DNA of 64,000 bases, taken from NCBI GenBank assembly GCA_017883205.1, contig JADGNZ010000004.1, forward strand, positions 1 through 64,000, written 5' to 3'. Numbering within the stretch: position 1 is the first letter of the stretch; every line of letters begins with the position of its first letter. The position numbers and the translations under genes were made by a program. Shown piece after piece: positions 1-8,294 of the stretch. The DNA comes from Thermoanaerobaculia bacterium (GTDB lineage: Bacteria > Acidobacteriota > Thermoanaerobaculia > Gp7-AA8). Under the pieces are notes generated by a model, which worked only from the letters and a program-made list of their open reading frames with translations, was not told the DNA's origin and searched no databases.

Positions 1-555
1 CCCGATGAGAAGTTCTGCACCCCCGATGAGAAGTTCTGCACCCCCGATGAGAAGTTCTGCACCCCCGATGAGAAGTTCTGCACCCCCGATGAGAAGTTCC
101 GCACCCCCGATGAGAAGTTCTGCACCCCCGATGAGATGTTCTGCACCCCCGATGAGATGTTCCGCACCCCCGATGAGATGTTCTGCACCCCCGATGATGT
201 GGTCTGCACCCGCGATGCTGTGGTCTGCACTCACGATGCTGCGGCCTGCACCCACGATGCTGTGGCCTGCACCCACGATGCTGCGGCCTGCACCCCCGAT
301 GCTGCGGCCTGCACTCACGATGCTGTGGCCTGCACGCACGATGATGTGGTCTGCACTCACGATGCTGTGTTCTGTACCCACGATGCTGCGGTTTGCACTC
401 ACGATGCTGCGGTCTGCACCGATGACGCTCCGGTTTGCGGCCGCGGTGCTGTGTTTTGAACCATAGACGGTGCGTTTTGGGCCATCGATGGTGTGTTTCG
501 AACCGTCGACGCCTCGTTTGAACCATCGGTGGCGTGTTTCCAACCATGGATGCTT
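1..555. repeat. 21-bp tandem repeat array (minisatellite), array 1
   Basis: A 21-bp unit, best seen as CCCGATGAGAAGTTCTGCACC, is repeated from the window edge. The first nine or so units are nearly identical. Units from about 190 drift to GATGCTGTGGTCTGCACTCAC types, and a strongly diverged tail with cores like CCATCGATGG reaches about 555. Twenty-two units are countable to 460. Because 21 is a multiple of three, long stop-free frames occur (7-residue repeats such as MRSSAPP), but these are probably not genes: no ribosome binding site, and several frames are open together. The array continues beyond the left edge. Unit decay is directional, from identical on the left to degenerate on the right. 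Confidence 0.95.
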
Positions 556-674
556 CGTTTTCCTGGGTTCCTAAGAGAATCGAAGTGGTTACCGCGGTAG
601 GACTCCGCAGGTCGTTGGCCATGACACGAAACGATCGACGCCCCCGTTCCGCGAAACCTCGTTATCATTCCGGA

Positions 675-2150
675 ATGACGGATCACGAAACCTACTCCGG
701 CGGCCGCATCGACAAGGACGATCCTCGCTACGACACTCTGATCCGTGGATTCAACCTCCGATGGGTCGGCAGGCCGAAGTACATCGAAGTCTGCGGCGAT
801 GCCGCGCAGGTCGCGAAGACCGTGCAGCAGGCGGTCGATAAAAATCTTCGCATCACCGTTCGCAGCGGCGGGCATTGCTACGAAGACTTCGCGGTGGGCA
901 ACGATGGCGGCGTCATCGTCGACATGGCGCCGATGAACCGCGTCTATTACGACCGCGAGCGCGGCGCGTTCTGCATCGAGGCCGGCGCGACGCTTTGGAA
1001 CGTCATCTGGGCTCTCTACAAGGAATACGGACGCGCCATTCCGGGCGGCTCCTGCTACTCGGTCGGTGCGGGGGGACACATTACCGGCGGCGGATACGGC
1101 TTGTTGTCGCGCAAGCACGGTCTGATCGTCGACTGGCTCGACGCCGTCGAGATCGTTTGCGTCAACGCGGATCGCCGTGCCGAGGTGGTGATCGCGTCGC
1201 GCGACGGCAGCGCGGCGGAGCAGGATCTTCTGTGGGCCAACCAGGGGGGCGGCGGCGGGAACTTCGGCATCGTCACCCGTTTCTGGTTCAAGGAACTGCC
1301 GCCTGCGCCGCCCGAGGCGCATCTCGTCAATCTGGCGTGGAACTGGAGCGACATGACGCACGACCAGTTCGCGATGCTGGTCGACCTCTACGGAACGTTC
1401 TTTCAGAAGCACAGCGGCGTCGATAGTACTTATGACGGTTTGTTTGCGCTGCTCCACCTCACGCAAAAGGCTGCATCGCAAATTGTGCTGACGGCGCAGT
1501 ACGTCGGCGACGAACCGCAGCGGCTGCACGAGTTTGTGGCCTTCATGAAGAGCAACGCGCGCCTGGCGTCGCCGGTGCCGCAGACGAATACCGTCGGCCG
1601 CCATCACTTTCCGTCGCCCACAATGGAGGTTCAGCGCTTGCCGTGGCTCTACGTGACGCAAACGTTGGACGGCTCCGGCCAGAACCAGCGCGGCAAGTAC
1701 AAGTCCGCGTACATGCGCAAGCCCTTCCCCAAACACCAGATCGATACGATGTGGAAGTTCCTCAGCGACGGCTTCGATAATCCACAAGCCTTGCTGCAAG
1801 TCGATTCCTATGGCTGCCGCATTAACGCTATCCCCGCAGACGCCACGGCCGTCCCGCAGCGCTCATCGATCATGAAGCTGCAATACCAGACCTACTGGAC
1901 GACCGAGGCCGAGACGAAAAAGAACCTCGACTGGATCAACGCCTTCTATATCGCAATGTACGGCGACCGCGGCCCGCACCCCGACGGCACCATGGACGGC
2001 TGCTACGTCAACTATCCCGATGTCGATCTGAAGGATTGGGAGTACCTCTACTACCTCGACAACTACCCTCGGCTACAGAGTGTGAAGGCCGCCTGGGACC
2101 CGCACAACATCTTCCATCATCGGCAGTCGGTGAGGGTTCCGGGGGCGTAG
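675..2150 (+). CDS. FAD-binding oxidoreductase, berberine bridge enzyme (BBE) family
   Basis: 491 residues, from the ATG at 675; the frame is open further upstream but only through repeat-derived sequence. The N-terminal PCMH-type FAD domain has RSGGH, whose His is the usual 8-alpha-histidyl FAD site. It also has GSCYSVGAGGH followed by GGGYG, where the Cys sits at the position of the second covalent FAD link in bicovalent members. The C-terminus has the BBE domain (CYVNYPDVD, then YLDNYPRLQ and WDPHNIFHH). Such enzymes oxidise sugars, alcohols or alkaloid-like substrates with O2; the substrate cannot be read from sequence. There is no signal peptide, so it is probably cytoplasmic. It stands alone. 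Confidence 0.93.
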   Translation: MTDHETYSGGRIDKDDPRYDTLIRGFNLRWVGRPKYIEVCGDAAQVAKTVQQAVDKNLRITVRSGGHCYEDFAVGNDGGVIVDMAPMNRVYYDRERGAFCIEAGATLWNVIWALYKEYGRAIPGGSCYSVGAGGHITGGGYGLLSRKHGLIVDWLDAVEIVCVNADRRAEVVIASRDGSAAEQDLLWANQGGGGGNFGIVTRFWFKELPPAPPEAHLVNLAWNWSDMTHDQFAMLVDLYGTFFQKHSGVDSTYDGLFALLHLTQKAASQIVLTAQYVGDEPQRLHEFVAFMKSNARLASPVPQTNTVGRHHFPSPTMEVQRLPWLYVTQTLDGSGQNQRGKYKSAYMRKPFPKHQIDTMWKFLSDGFDNPQALLQVDSYGCRINAIPADATAVPQRSSIMKLQYQTYWTTEAETKKNLDWINAFYIAMYGDRGPHPDGTMDGCYVNYPDVDLKDWEYLYYLDNYPRLQSVKAAWDPHNIFHHRQSVRVPGA

Positions 2151-2185
2151 ACCGAATTGAGCGGAAAGCAGTCATCCTTGTCGCG

Positions 2186-2400
2186 ATGGACCCGAAGCAG
2201 ATCGTGCATTCCGACCCTGAGATCGTCAGCGGGACGCCCGTCATCGTGGGCACGCGCGTACCTGCGCAGGCCTTGCTCGACTACCTCGAAGGCGGCGAAA
2301 CGATCGAAGAGTTCCTCGACGACTTTCCAAGTGTCTCCCGGGAACAGGCAATCGCCTTTCTCGAAGGGCGGGGTGAGCGCTGCTCGCGCGCATCGCGTGA
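2186..2400 (+). pseudogene. DUF433-family antitoxin, 3' end frameshifted
   Basis: Starting at ATG 2186 (MDPKQIVHSDPEIVSGTP), about 60 residues match the DUF433 family, with the diagnostic SGTPVIVGTRVPAQ and DDFPSVSREQAIAFLE segments. These are small winged-helix antitoxins usually paired with a DUF5615 PIN-like toxin. After FLE the frame runs into non-homologous sequence. A different frame reads ALLARIA followed by TGA at 2398-2400, the kind of ending this family has, so an indel near 2365-2376 probably broke the gene. No DUF5615 toxin follows; the downstream DNA is REP-like hairpins. Calling it broken is inference: a readthrough product ending at 2677 is possible. Confidence 0.7.
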
Positions 2401-2519
2401 GCCTTCGCAGGCGGGCCGGGGTCTGCAAGTTTGTTCTAGGAGTTTGCGCGGCAGAAATTACGAACTCGTACTTCACACAAGTAAGAACGTCGACGGATTT
2501 CGACCTCCGCCCCTTACAG

Positions 2520-2618
2520 CACTCGGGCGAGGACGCCCGAGTGCCCGCGGTCGAGACGACCGCACTCCTTCCGACGTGCGTACCTCGCAGCGCCGAGGAG
2601 TGCGGGCGTCTCGCCCGC
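2520..2618. repeat. REP/BIME-like cluster of three hairpins
   Basis: Three short perfect hairpins lie side by side: CACTCGGGCG/CGCCCGAGTG (2520-2543, loop AGGA), GCGGTCG/CGACCGC (2547-2563, loop AGA) and GCGGGCG/CGCCCGC (2602-2618, loop TCT). The second and third are inverted versions of one unit (GAGTGCGGKCGTCTC), the arrangement of bacterial interspersed mosaic elements. They lie exactly where the ends of a DUF433 gene and a vapC gene would be. Confidence 0.8.
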
Positions 2619-2700
2619 GGCCATCGGGGCGTCCCGCCTCGGTGGTCGGGCCTGGCCTGATAGCTCCAATGGTTTGAAACGGGTCCAGATCTGAAAACAA

Positions 2701-2772
2701 GCCCCTTTTAACCAGAGCACTGGCGTCGAGATACAGCGGATCGGCCCAGACGCTCTCTTTCTGCGGGCTCAC
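2701..2772 (-). pseudogene. VapC-type PIN toxin, N-terminal remnant
   Basis: The ATG at 2772 overlaps the stop of the antitoxin gene by 4 bp (ATGA), as in an intact vapBC pair. The product begins MSPQKESVWADPLYLDASALVK; LYLDASALVK is the beta-1 strand of PIN ribonucleases, with the first catalytic Asp. After about 24 residues similarity ends and the frame enters the REP-like hairpins. The remaining roughly 110 residues of a PIN domain, including the other acidic residues, are missing. The toxin is therefore dead while its antitoxin remains. Confidence 0.75.
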
Positions 2773-2999
2773 AGGCGGCCGTTGCGGTCGTCGATCACGG
2801 CTTGTGACAGCGCGATCTCACGGCGTTTGAACAGACGACGTGTCCGCGACAGATCGGGAAAGCCCTGAGCGAGCTCCAGTGGCGCGAGGCGGGCCACAGC
2901 ACGGCCATGCTCCGTGATCACGACTTCCCGCCCTTTCTTTACGTCGTCGGGGAGAGCCGTCAGGTTTTGACGTGCTTCGCGTACACCGGCTCTTCGCAT
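2769..2999 (-). CDS. Phd/YefM-family type II antitoxin
   Basis: 76 residues (MRRAGVREARQNLTALPDDV...). The N-terminal half has the Phd/YefM fold signature: VREARQNL, then GREVVITEHGRAVARLAPL. The family binds DNA as a dimer through the N-terminal part and neutralises its toxin through the C-terminal tail. Its cognate toxin would be the VapC gene starting inside its stop codon, of which only the first two dozen codons survive. The antitoxin itself looks intact and full length; it may persist as an orphan or because it acts on a related toxin elsewhere. Confidence 0.85.
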   Translation of the reverse strand: MRRAGVREARQNLTALPDDVKKGREVVITEHGRAVARLAPLELAQGFPDLSRTRRLFKRREIALSQAVIDDRNGRL

Positions 3000-3053
3000 G
3001 ATGAAGATTATGGCAGATGTAGCACTTTGCCGGTGTGCGACAGGAACACCAAC

Positions 3054-5300
3054 TTACGGCTTTGCAGGTGCCTCATAGATACGCCGATACTCGTATCGGT
3101 TCCGGCTGACGGTTTTTACGTAGAGTCGCGTTTCCGCAAACGGAATTGATTCGACAAACAGGTCTTCATCATCGACGGGCGTTTGAGCAGTCCATTTGCC
3201 AACTGCGTCTTCGCCTGCGTTGTAAGCGGCGATTGCCAGCATCGGATTGCCTTGCACCGCGGCCAGTTTCTGGGTGTATTCGGCGACGCCGATGGCGATG
3301 TTGACCTTCGGATCGAAGAGTTGTTCGCGTGTCGGAGGCGGCAACCCCGCGGCCGTCGCGATCTTGGCGGCCTCTGCCGGCATGATCTGCATGATGCCGA
3401 CGGCATCGGCATTTGACACGGTCGTGGGCTCGAATCCGCTTTCCTGACGGATGATCGACGCCATGAGGTATGGATCGACCTGGCGTTTCTCGGATTCGCT
3501 TTTGATCGGGTCCCAGTAGTTCAGCGGGAAGAGAATCTCCCAGAAGCGATGCGGGACGTTCGTGCCGCCGTGGCGGACGAACTGGCGGAACTTCTTCTGC
3601 AGAACGTTGTTGGCAGAAAACGGCTCGCCGCCCTGCACGTAGAGATCGGCGAGCATGAACTGCATGCCGAGGTTTGCGGAGTAGGCGGCGGCGAGCGACT
3701 TCATCTCGCGCGTTGCGTCGCGATAGAGGCCGAGCCACGCCAGCTCGCGCACGGAGTCGAGGCGCGGCTCGTTGACAGATGCCAGTTGGCCATCGACGTC
3801 CGGAAAGACGTTGCCGTTGGTGACTTCGTTCGGCGCAAGCACCGGCTCGCCCGCGATCTGGCGTGCGCGAAAACTGAAGTAGCTGTACGGGTACCGCGTC
3901 TCGAGTTCATGGAACGCGGCGTCGCGGAGCTCGCGCTGCCCTAGGCGGTCGTGAATCTTGCCGGCCCAGAAGAGCGAGTTCGAGAGGTAGTCGCCGTCGG
4001 GGTACTGCGTCATGTAGCGGCCGAAGGTGCGAAGTGCGTCGTCATCGCGCTTCGCAAGGAAGTAGGTCCAGCCGAGCGTCCAGAGGTTCTCGCCTTCGTT
4101 GCCGAGAGCGCCGGCGGCGATGGCGGCTTCGAGGTTGGAGATCGCCTTGTGGTAGTCCACCTCGTCCGTCACGTAGTACTTCGCGCGAAGGATCTTCGCT
4201 TCGGCGGCCTCGCTCGTTTTCGGAAATCGCTTCTCGACTTGGCGCAATCCCGCCAGGAACGCGTCCGGTTGGTTGGCGCGCCAAGCGGCGCGCGCACGCG
4301 TGAGGATGAGCGACGGTTCGGTGAGCTTGACGTGCGTGGTCTCGGCGAGCAGGTCGGTGTAACGGCGCGAGTTGAAGAGCGCACGCAGGCGTACGCCGCG
4401 ATAGGCGTTCGATTTCCTGCTCTCGCTTGGGAAGCGGGAAGCGATGCGGGCGAGCAGATCGAAGGCGCGGCCGTAGCGGTCGTTGCGTCCGAGTTGTTGC
4501 GCGATTTTCAGCTCGTCATCGAAGGAAAGCGCATCGAGCGGCGACGGTGTGGCCATCGCGACGTGATCGTACGTGTCCTCGGTGAAGCGGCCTTGCGTGA
4601 GCTCGGTGAGAAGGCGCATGCGCAGCGGCGTGGCCAGATCCATCCGCCCCGCTTTTGCCATCGACTTCGCCAGCGCAACAAAGTCCTCCTCGGTCAACGC
4701 ATCAATTCCAATGCCGTTCGCGATTTGAAAGGATGCGTTCGTGTTCGCGGCGTCGCCGGAGGCCGCGTAGAACGCCGGCAGGCGCAAGCGGGCGATGGTC
4801 GCCGCGGAGCTGGCTGGCGTGTTTTGGATAAGGCGGTTCGCGTTGAGGATGGCATCCGGCCAGTTGGCGGCGTCGGCATCGATGGCGACGATGCGCAGAC
4901 GCAACCAGGGGGCGACGAGAGGATCGGCATCGGCGGCCTGCGCGAGTGCCGGCAGCGCCTCCGCGGTCCGCTTCTGATCGACATAGAAAAGCGCGAGAAG
5001 CGCGAGTGCGCGGCGTTGCGTGATCGCATCGGGCGATTGAGTCAGCGATTTGAGCCCGCTCTCGTAAAGGTCGAGCTGCTGACTTGTACGCAGGGCGCGC
5101 ACGTCATCGAGAGCCGGCAGCTTCGGCGGCTCGATGACGGGAGCGGGCGCGGGTTCGGGAGCCGGCGTGGCTGGGACGGGCGCGGGCGGGGGAGTGACCT
5201 CTGGCTTCGATCCGGTGCAGGAAGGCAGAAGAGTGAACGTTGAAAGCAGAAGTACCACGAACCACGACCGAACAGCCTTCTGACCTTTGCCTTCCATCAC
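3054..5300 (-). CDS. Soluble lytic murein transglycosylase (Slt-type) lipoprotein
   Basis: 748 residues. The N-terminus has a hydrophobic stretch ending in a lipobox (LLPSC at about 24-28), then a Pro/Ala/Glu-rich linker, so it is probably a lipoprotein tethered in the periplasm. A long alpha-superhelical U-domain of TPR-like repeats fills about 60-560. The C-terminal GH23 SLT domain carries IIRQESGFEPTT (catalytic Glu), SNADAVGIMQIMP and AIAAYNAGEDAV. It cleaves the MurNAc-GlcNAc bond to give 1,6-anhydro ends. It is about 100 residues longer than E. coli Slt70, mostly linker. The start overlaps the stop of the acetyltransferase gene (ATGA), so the two are translationally coupled. Confidence 0.95.
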   Translation of the reverse strand: MMEGKGQKAVRSWFVVLLLSTFTLLPSCTGSKPEVTPPPAPVPATPAPEPAPAPVIEPPKLPALDDVRALRTSQQLDLYESGLKSLTQSPDAITQRRALALLALFYVDQKRTAEALPALAQAADADPLVAPWLRLRIVAIDADAANWPDAILNANRLIQNTPASSAATIARLRLPAFYAASGDAANTNASFQIANGIGIDALTEEDFVALAKSMAKAGRMDLATPLRMRLLTELTQGRFTEDTYDHVAMATPSPLDALSFDDELKIAQQLGRNDRYGRAFDLLARIASRFPSESRKSNAYRGVRLRALFNSRRYTDLLAETTHVKLTEPSLILTRARAAWRANQPDAFLAGLRQVEKRFPKTSEAAEAKILRAKYYVTDEVDYHKAISNLEAAIAAGALGNEGENLWTLGWTYFLAKRDDDALRTFGRYMTQYPDGDYLSNSLFWAGKIHDRLGQRELRDAAFHELETRYPYSYFSFRARQIAGEPVLAPNEVTNGNVFPDVDGQLASVNEPRLDSVRELAWLGLYRDATREMKSLAAAYSANLGMQFMLADLYVQGGEPFSANNVLQKKFRQFVRHGGTNVPHRFWEILFPLNYWDPIKSESEKRQVDPYLMASIIRQESGFEPTTVSNADAVGIMQIMPAEAAKIATAAGLPPPTREQLFDPKVNIAIGVAEYTQKLAAVQGNPMLAIAAYNAGEDAVGKWTAQTPVDDEDLFVESIPFAETRLYVKTVSRNRYEYRRIYEAPAKP

Positions 5301-5680
5301 ACCCTCCGCTTCATCTGGCCGTCCGCTTCATGAAAACCGACACGCTCGAGAAACTCGCGATGCGCGACCGCGGCGACGAGCCATTCGCGCTTCATCGTCG
5401 TTGCCAGAATCGCGAGCTCGTTCAGCATGACGCGTGCGACGCGTTTGCGCCGTAACTCTTCGGCAACGACGAGGTCGAGGACGCGGATCGCGTCCGGCTC
5501 GATCTCCATCGTCAGCACTGCGGCGAGCTCGCCGACGAGCTTGCCGATGATGCCGGCAGACGGCGCGGGATCACCGCCGTGCTGCGATGCAAATGCGCGA
5601 AGTAGCGCGGCATCGTCAGCCTCAACCGCTCGGACAAAGAGCTTCTGACCCTTCACGTCACTGTCAACGGATGCGTACAA
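5297..5680 (-). CDS. GNAT-family N-acetyltransferase
   Basis: 127 residues with the GNAT core: beta-strands around AVLTMEIEPDAIRVLDLVVAE, the acetyl-CoA loop VVAEELRRKRVARVMLNEL (a variant of the Q/RxxGxG/A motif) and the C-terminal FLERVGFHE strand typical of the family. The substrate is unknown. It lies directly upstream of the lytic transglycosylase with a 4-bp overlap, so it may act on a cell-wall or protein substrate in the same process, but that is inference. It diverges from the recombinase gene. Confidence 0.8.
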   Translation of the reverse strand: MYASVDSDVKGQKLFVRAVEADDAALLRAFASQHGGDPAPSAGIIGKLVGELAAVLTMEIEPDAIRVLDLVVAEELRRKRVARVMLNELAILATTMKREWLVAAVAHREFLERVGFHEADGQMKRRV

Positions 5681-5753
5681 TTTACGCGCCCGCCATCCCT
5701 CAAACCCGCTCCTGTCATGCTTTTACAGCATACCAAGCTCGGGCAAATAATAC

Positions 5754-5781
5754 TTGACAATCAGAGGGGGGGAACTACACT
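5754..5781 (+). promoter_or_regulatory. Sigma70-type promoter for the recombinase gene
   Basis: TTGACA (5754-5759) and TACACT (5776-5781) are separated by 16 bp, with an AT-rich stretch just upstream in an otherwise GC-rich region. The ATG of the recombinase is about 50 bp downstream. Confidence 0.6.
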
Positions 5782-5832
5782 GCCGGAAGCCTCCCAGCAA
5801 CCAATTTAACAATTATTCCGTGAGTGTGAACG

Positions 5833-6807
5833 ATGAACGTGCAAGAAGCGATTGCTGATTTTCTGCAACATGGACATACGGTACGCAATCTCTCCGACCG
5901 CACGATTCGTGCTTACCAATCCGACCTCAGCCAGTTCCAGGTCCACGTGGACGGTGCGGCGATGGTCGACATCACGCCCGATCACCTCGAGCAATATCTC
6001 GACAAACTCGGCACGGGGCCATACCGCGACACGTCGATCCGCCGCAAGGTCGCCGCGCTCAAAGTCTTCTTCCGTTACCTCGAGGAGAAGGGGATGTTCC
6101 CCGAGTCACCGGCGCGAAGGCTGAAGATCCGCAAGCCGGTCGAGAACCGCGTTCCGACGGTGCTCTCCTCCCGCGAAGTGCGCGCGCTGCTTTCCGCGCC
6201 GAAGGATCAGATCGGCGCGCTGGCGGGAACACGCGATCACTCCGCCGGCGGCCGCAACCGCTATTTCTGTGCGATACGCGACAACGTCATCCTCGAGCTC
6301 CTCTTCTCCACCGGCATCCGCATCGGCGAGCTGGTGGCGCTGAACGTGAGCGACGTCGGCGTCGAGAACAACCAGATTCACATCATCGGCCGCGCCACGC
6401 GCGGACGTACGGTGACGATCACGTCGCGCGTTGTCATCGAAGCGTTGATGAACTATCTGGAGATGCGCAGCGAGCGCAGCCTGACCAACGATGCGCTCTT
6501 CGTCGGCCGTTCCGGAACGCGTCTGACGATCTATTCGATCGAGAACATCTTCAAGAAGCACGTTCGGCTCGCCGAGATCAAGCGCCACATCACGCCGCAC
6601 GCGCTGCGTCACACGATGGCTGCGATGCTGGTCTCCTCCGGCGCCGACATCCGCGACATCCAGGAAATCCTCGGGCACGCCTCGATCCTCTCGACGCAGG
6701 TCTATACGCGCCTGCCGATCCAGAAACGCCGCGGCCACACGCCCGCCGATCCTGCCCGCATCCTCGTCGAGTCGCATGGGGCGCGGATGTCGATCAAGAA
6801 GACGTAG
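5833..6807 (+). CDS. Tyrosine recombinase, XerC/XerD-like
   Basis: 324 residues. The N-terminal SAM-like core-binding domain (about 1-95, with LSDRTIRAYQSDLSQF) is followed by the catalytic domain. The catalytic set is visible: Arg in STGIRIGELVAL, HALRH (His-x-x-Arg), LGHAS and the nucleophile Tyr in TQVYTRL. The family resolves chromosome dimers at dif or acts as an integrase. The length and the GELVALNVSDV block fit Xer rather than phage integrases. About 20 extra residues (around 130-155, TRDHSAGGRNRYFCA) are inserted before the first catalytic segment. No phage or integron genes adjoin it. Confidence 0.9.
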   Translation: MNVQEAIADFLQHGHTVRNLSDRTIRAYQSDLSQFQVHVDGAAMVDITPDHLEQYLDKLGTGPYRDTSIRRKVAALKVFFRYLEEKGMFPESPARRLKIRKPVENRVPTVLSSREVRALLSAPKDQIGALAGTRDHSAGGRNRYFCAIRDNVILELLFSTGIRIGELVALNVSDVGVENNQIHIIGRATRGRTVTITSRVVIEALMNYLEMRSERSLTNDALFVGRSGTRLTIYSIENIFKKHVRLAEIKRHITPHALRHTMAAMLVSSGADIRDIQEILGHASILSTQVYTRLPIQKRRGHTPADPARILVESHGARMSIKKT

Positions 6808-6833
6808 GGGGGTTGGAAGTTTCTTGAAAGGCG

Positions 6834-6899
6834 TTTCACGCGGAGACGCGGGGAACACGGAGAAACCCCCTCCGCATCTCCGCGCCTCCGCGTGACAAA
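6834..6899. terminator. Large GC-rich inverted repeat between convergent genes
   Basis: The left arm TTTCACGCGGAGACGCGG and the right arm CCGCGCCTCCGCGTGACAAA form an imperfect stem of about 30 bp. It fills the gap between the recombinase stop (6807) and the peptidase stop (6900), so it is placed to end transcription from both sides. The TTTCACGCGGAG core is a widespread dispersed palindrome type in bacterial genomes. Confidence 0.7.
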
Positions 6900-8195
6900 T
6901 CACGGCAGCCTTTCTTCCGGCGTCCGCACCGGCGAACGGTTGCCGTCGCGATCGATCGCGCGAACTCCCATGAACACGTTGTCGATCGTGAAGTCTTTGA
7001 GCGTGTAGCGGCTGACTTTGCCGGCCGGGATCACTTTCTCCCAATCGTCGGACGTCGTTTCGCGGACGACGATCTCGTAGCCGGCCAGATCAGCATCCGT
7101 TCCCATGTCCCAGCTCAGCGTCGTGTCGTTCGTCACGGCTCCCGAGGCTTTCACGTTCCGCGGCGCAGCGGGAGCGCAGGCGGCAGTGACGAGGGCGACA
7201 GCGTTGACCGAGGCGACGACGCGCATGTAGTCGGGAGAGACGAATTGGGGGAGGTCGCCGTACTGCACGCCGTTCTCCACGCGCACGGTCTGGTGCTCGT
7301 GTTTGTAGTCCTCATTCGCCTCGCTGAAGCGGATGGCCGGGAAGCCCTTCTCGAAGAACGGCGTGTGATCGCCGCCGCGTCCGAATCGATCGAGACGGTA
7401 GATCAGGCGCGCGTTGACGTGCGGCAGCCAGACGCGCGCGCCGTCGCGTACGAAGCGCGCCCAGTGCCGCGCCGATCCTTCGCCCGCGCCTTTCGGATTC
7501 GCCGAGAAGATGCGCACTGTGTGATTGTCGACGTCGCCTTCGCCGCCGACCGCGCCGCCGACGATGTCGTTCGTGATCATTCCTTCCACGTTCCACTTCT
7601 TCGCCACTGCTTCCTCGGCTAGCCCCCGCGATCCCAGCAGTCCCTGTTCTTCGCCCTGAACGGCGGCCAGCATCACGGTGGCTTCGAGAGGATGCTGCGA
7701 GAGCACACGCGCCAGTTCCAGGATCACGGCAACACCCGAGGCGTCGTCGTCGGCACCGGGTGCATCGAGGGTGGCGTTCGAGTTGTCGGAGTTGATCGAG
7801 TCGTAGTGACCGGTGGCGATGTAGATGCGGTCGGGATCAGTCGTGCCTCTGATCGTGGCCACCACGTTGATCATCTCAACGGGCTCGTTCTTCGTGCGCA
7901 CGCTCTTCTGCATCGACGATTGATACGCGACCGTCATCCGGCCGCCGCTCGCCGCGGCGATGCGCGTCATCTCATCGAAGATCCACTTCCGCGCAGCGCC
8001 GATCCCGCGCGTTGGCGACGTCGTATCCGAGAGCGTGTGCCGCGTACCGAACGAGACGAGCTTCTCGACCGTCTGCTTCATCCTGGCTCCATCGAGCTGG
8101 CCGGTGATTGCGGCAACATCGGCGCACTGGGCGTGCAGGGTGGCGGTGAACAGAAAAAGGGCGGAGGCGATCAGTAGTCGGCGCATACCGAACAT
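6900..8195 (-). CDS. Secreted M28-family zinc aminopeptidase with C-terminal FN3-like domain
   Basis: 431 residues from the ATG at 8195, chosen because AGAGG precedes it by 4 bp; the frame is open to 8219. A signal peptide (MRRLLIASALFLFTATLHAQ) is followed by the M28 catalytic domain. Metal-binding motifs are ATGHYDSIN (His), GADDDASGVA (Asp), GEEQGLLGS (Glu pair) and a later His in HEHQ. From about 330 an FN3-like domain (PAAPRNVKASG... GYEIVVRET... VRAIDRDGNRS) closes the protein, as in many secreted bacterial M28 enzymes. It probably trims N-terminal residues from peptides outside the cytoplasm. Confidence 0.93.
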   Translation of the reverse strand: MFGMRRLLIASALFLFTATLHAQCADVAAITGQLDGARMKQTVEKLVSFGTRHTLSDTTSPTRGIGAARKWIFDEMTRIAAASGGRMTVAYQSSMQKSVRTKNEPVEMINVVATIRGTTDPDRIYIATGHYDSINSDNSNATLDAPGADDDASGVAVILELARVLSQHPLEATVMLAAVQGEEQGLLGSRGLAEEAVAKKWNVEGMITNDIVGGAVGGEGDVDNHTVRIFSANPKGAGEGSARHWARFVRDGARVWLPHVNARLIYRLDRFGRGGDHTPFFEKGFPAIRFSEANEDYKHEHQTVRVENGVQYGDLPQFVSPDYMRVVASVNAVALVTAACAPAAPRNVKASGAVTNDTTLSWDMGTDADLAGYEIVVRETTSDDWEKVIPAGKVSRYTLKDFTIDNVFMGVRAIDRDGNRSPVRTPEERLP

Positions 8196-8227
8196 CGTAC
8201 CTCTGCGCTGAGCTTGCAAACGTTTTT

Positions 8228-8294
8228 AACCACAGAGACACAGAGGTCACAGAGTAACGGTTTGAAACTCTGTGTCCTCAGTGTCTCTGTGGTT
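8228..8294. repeat. Long inverted repeat of the ACCACAGAGACACAGAG type
   Basis: Two 27-bp arms (8228-8254 and 8268-8294) match at 25 of 27 positions when one is reversed, with a 13-nt loop. The arms read AACCACAGAGACAC and GTGTCTCTGTGGTT at the outer ends. The element lies between two minus-strand genes; the last codons and TGA of the upstream gene (8278-8280) are made from its right arm. It could act as a terminator or be a dispersed palindromic element. Confidence 0.85.

Noticed and set aside
5-466. 153-codon frame of seven-residue repeats (MRSSAPP type) and an overlapping 107-codon frame
   Set aside because: Product of a 21-bp tandem array; several frames are open at once, there is no ribosome binding site, and the array runs on past the frame. 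Annotated as a repeat.
399-1799. 466-codon minus-strand frame
   Set aside because: Antisense to the FAD oxidoreductase, which has full family motifs. The minus frame is Arg/Ala/Val-rich without domain signal.
3951-5243. 430-codon plus-strand frame
   Set aside because: Antisense shadow of the lytic transglycosylase gene in GC-rich DNA.
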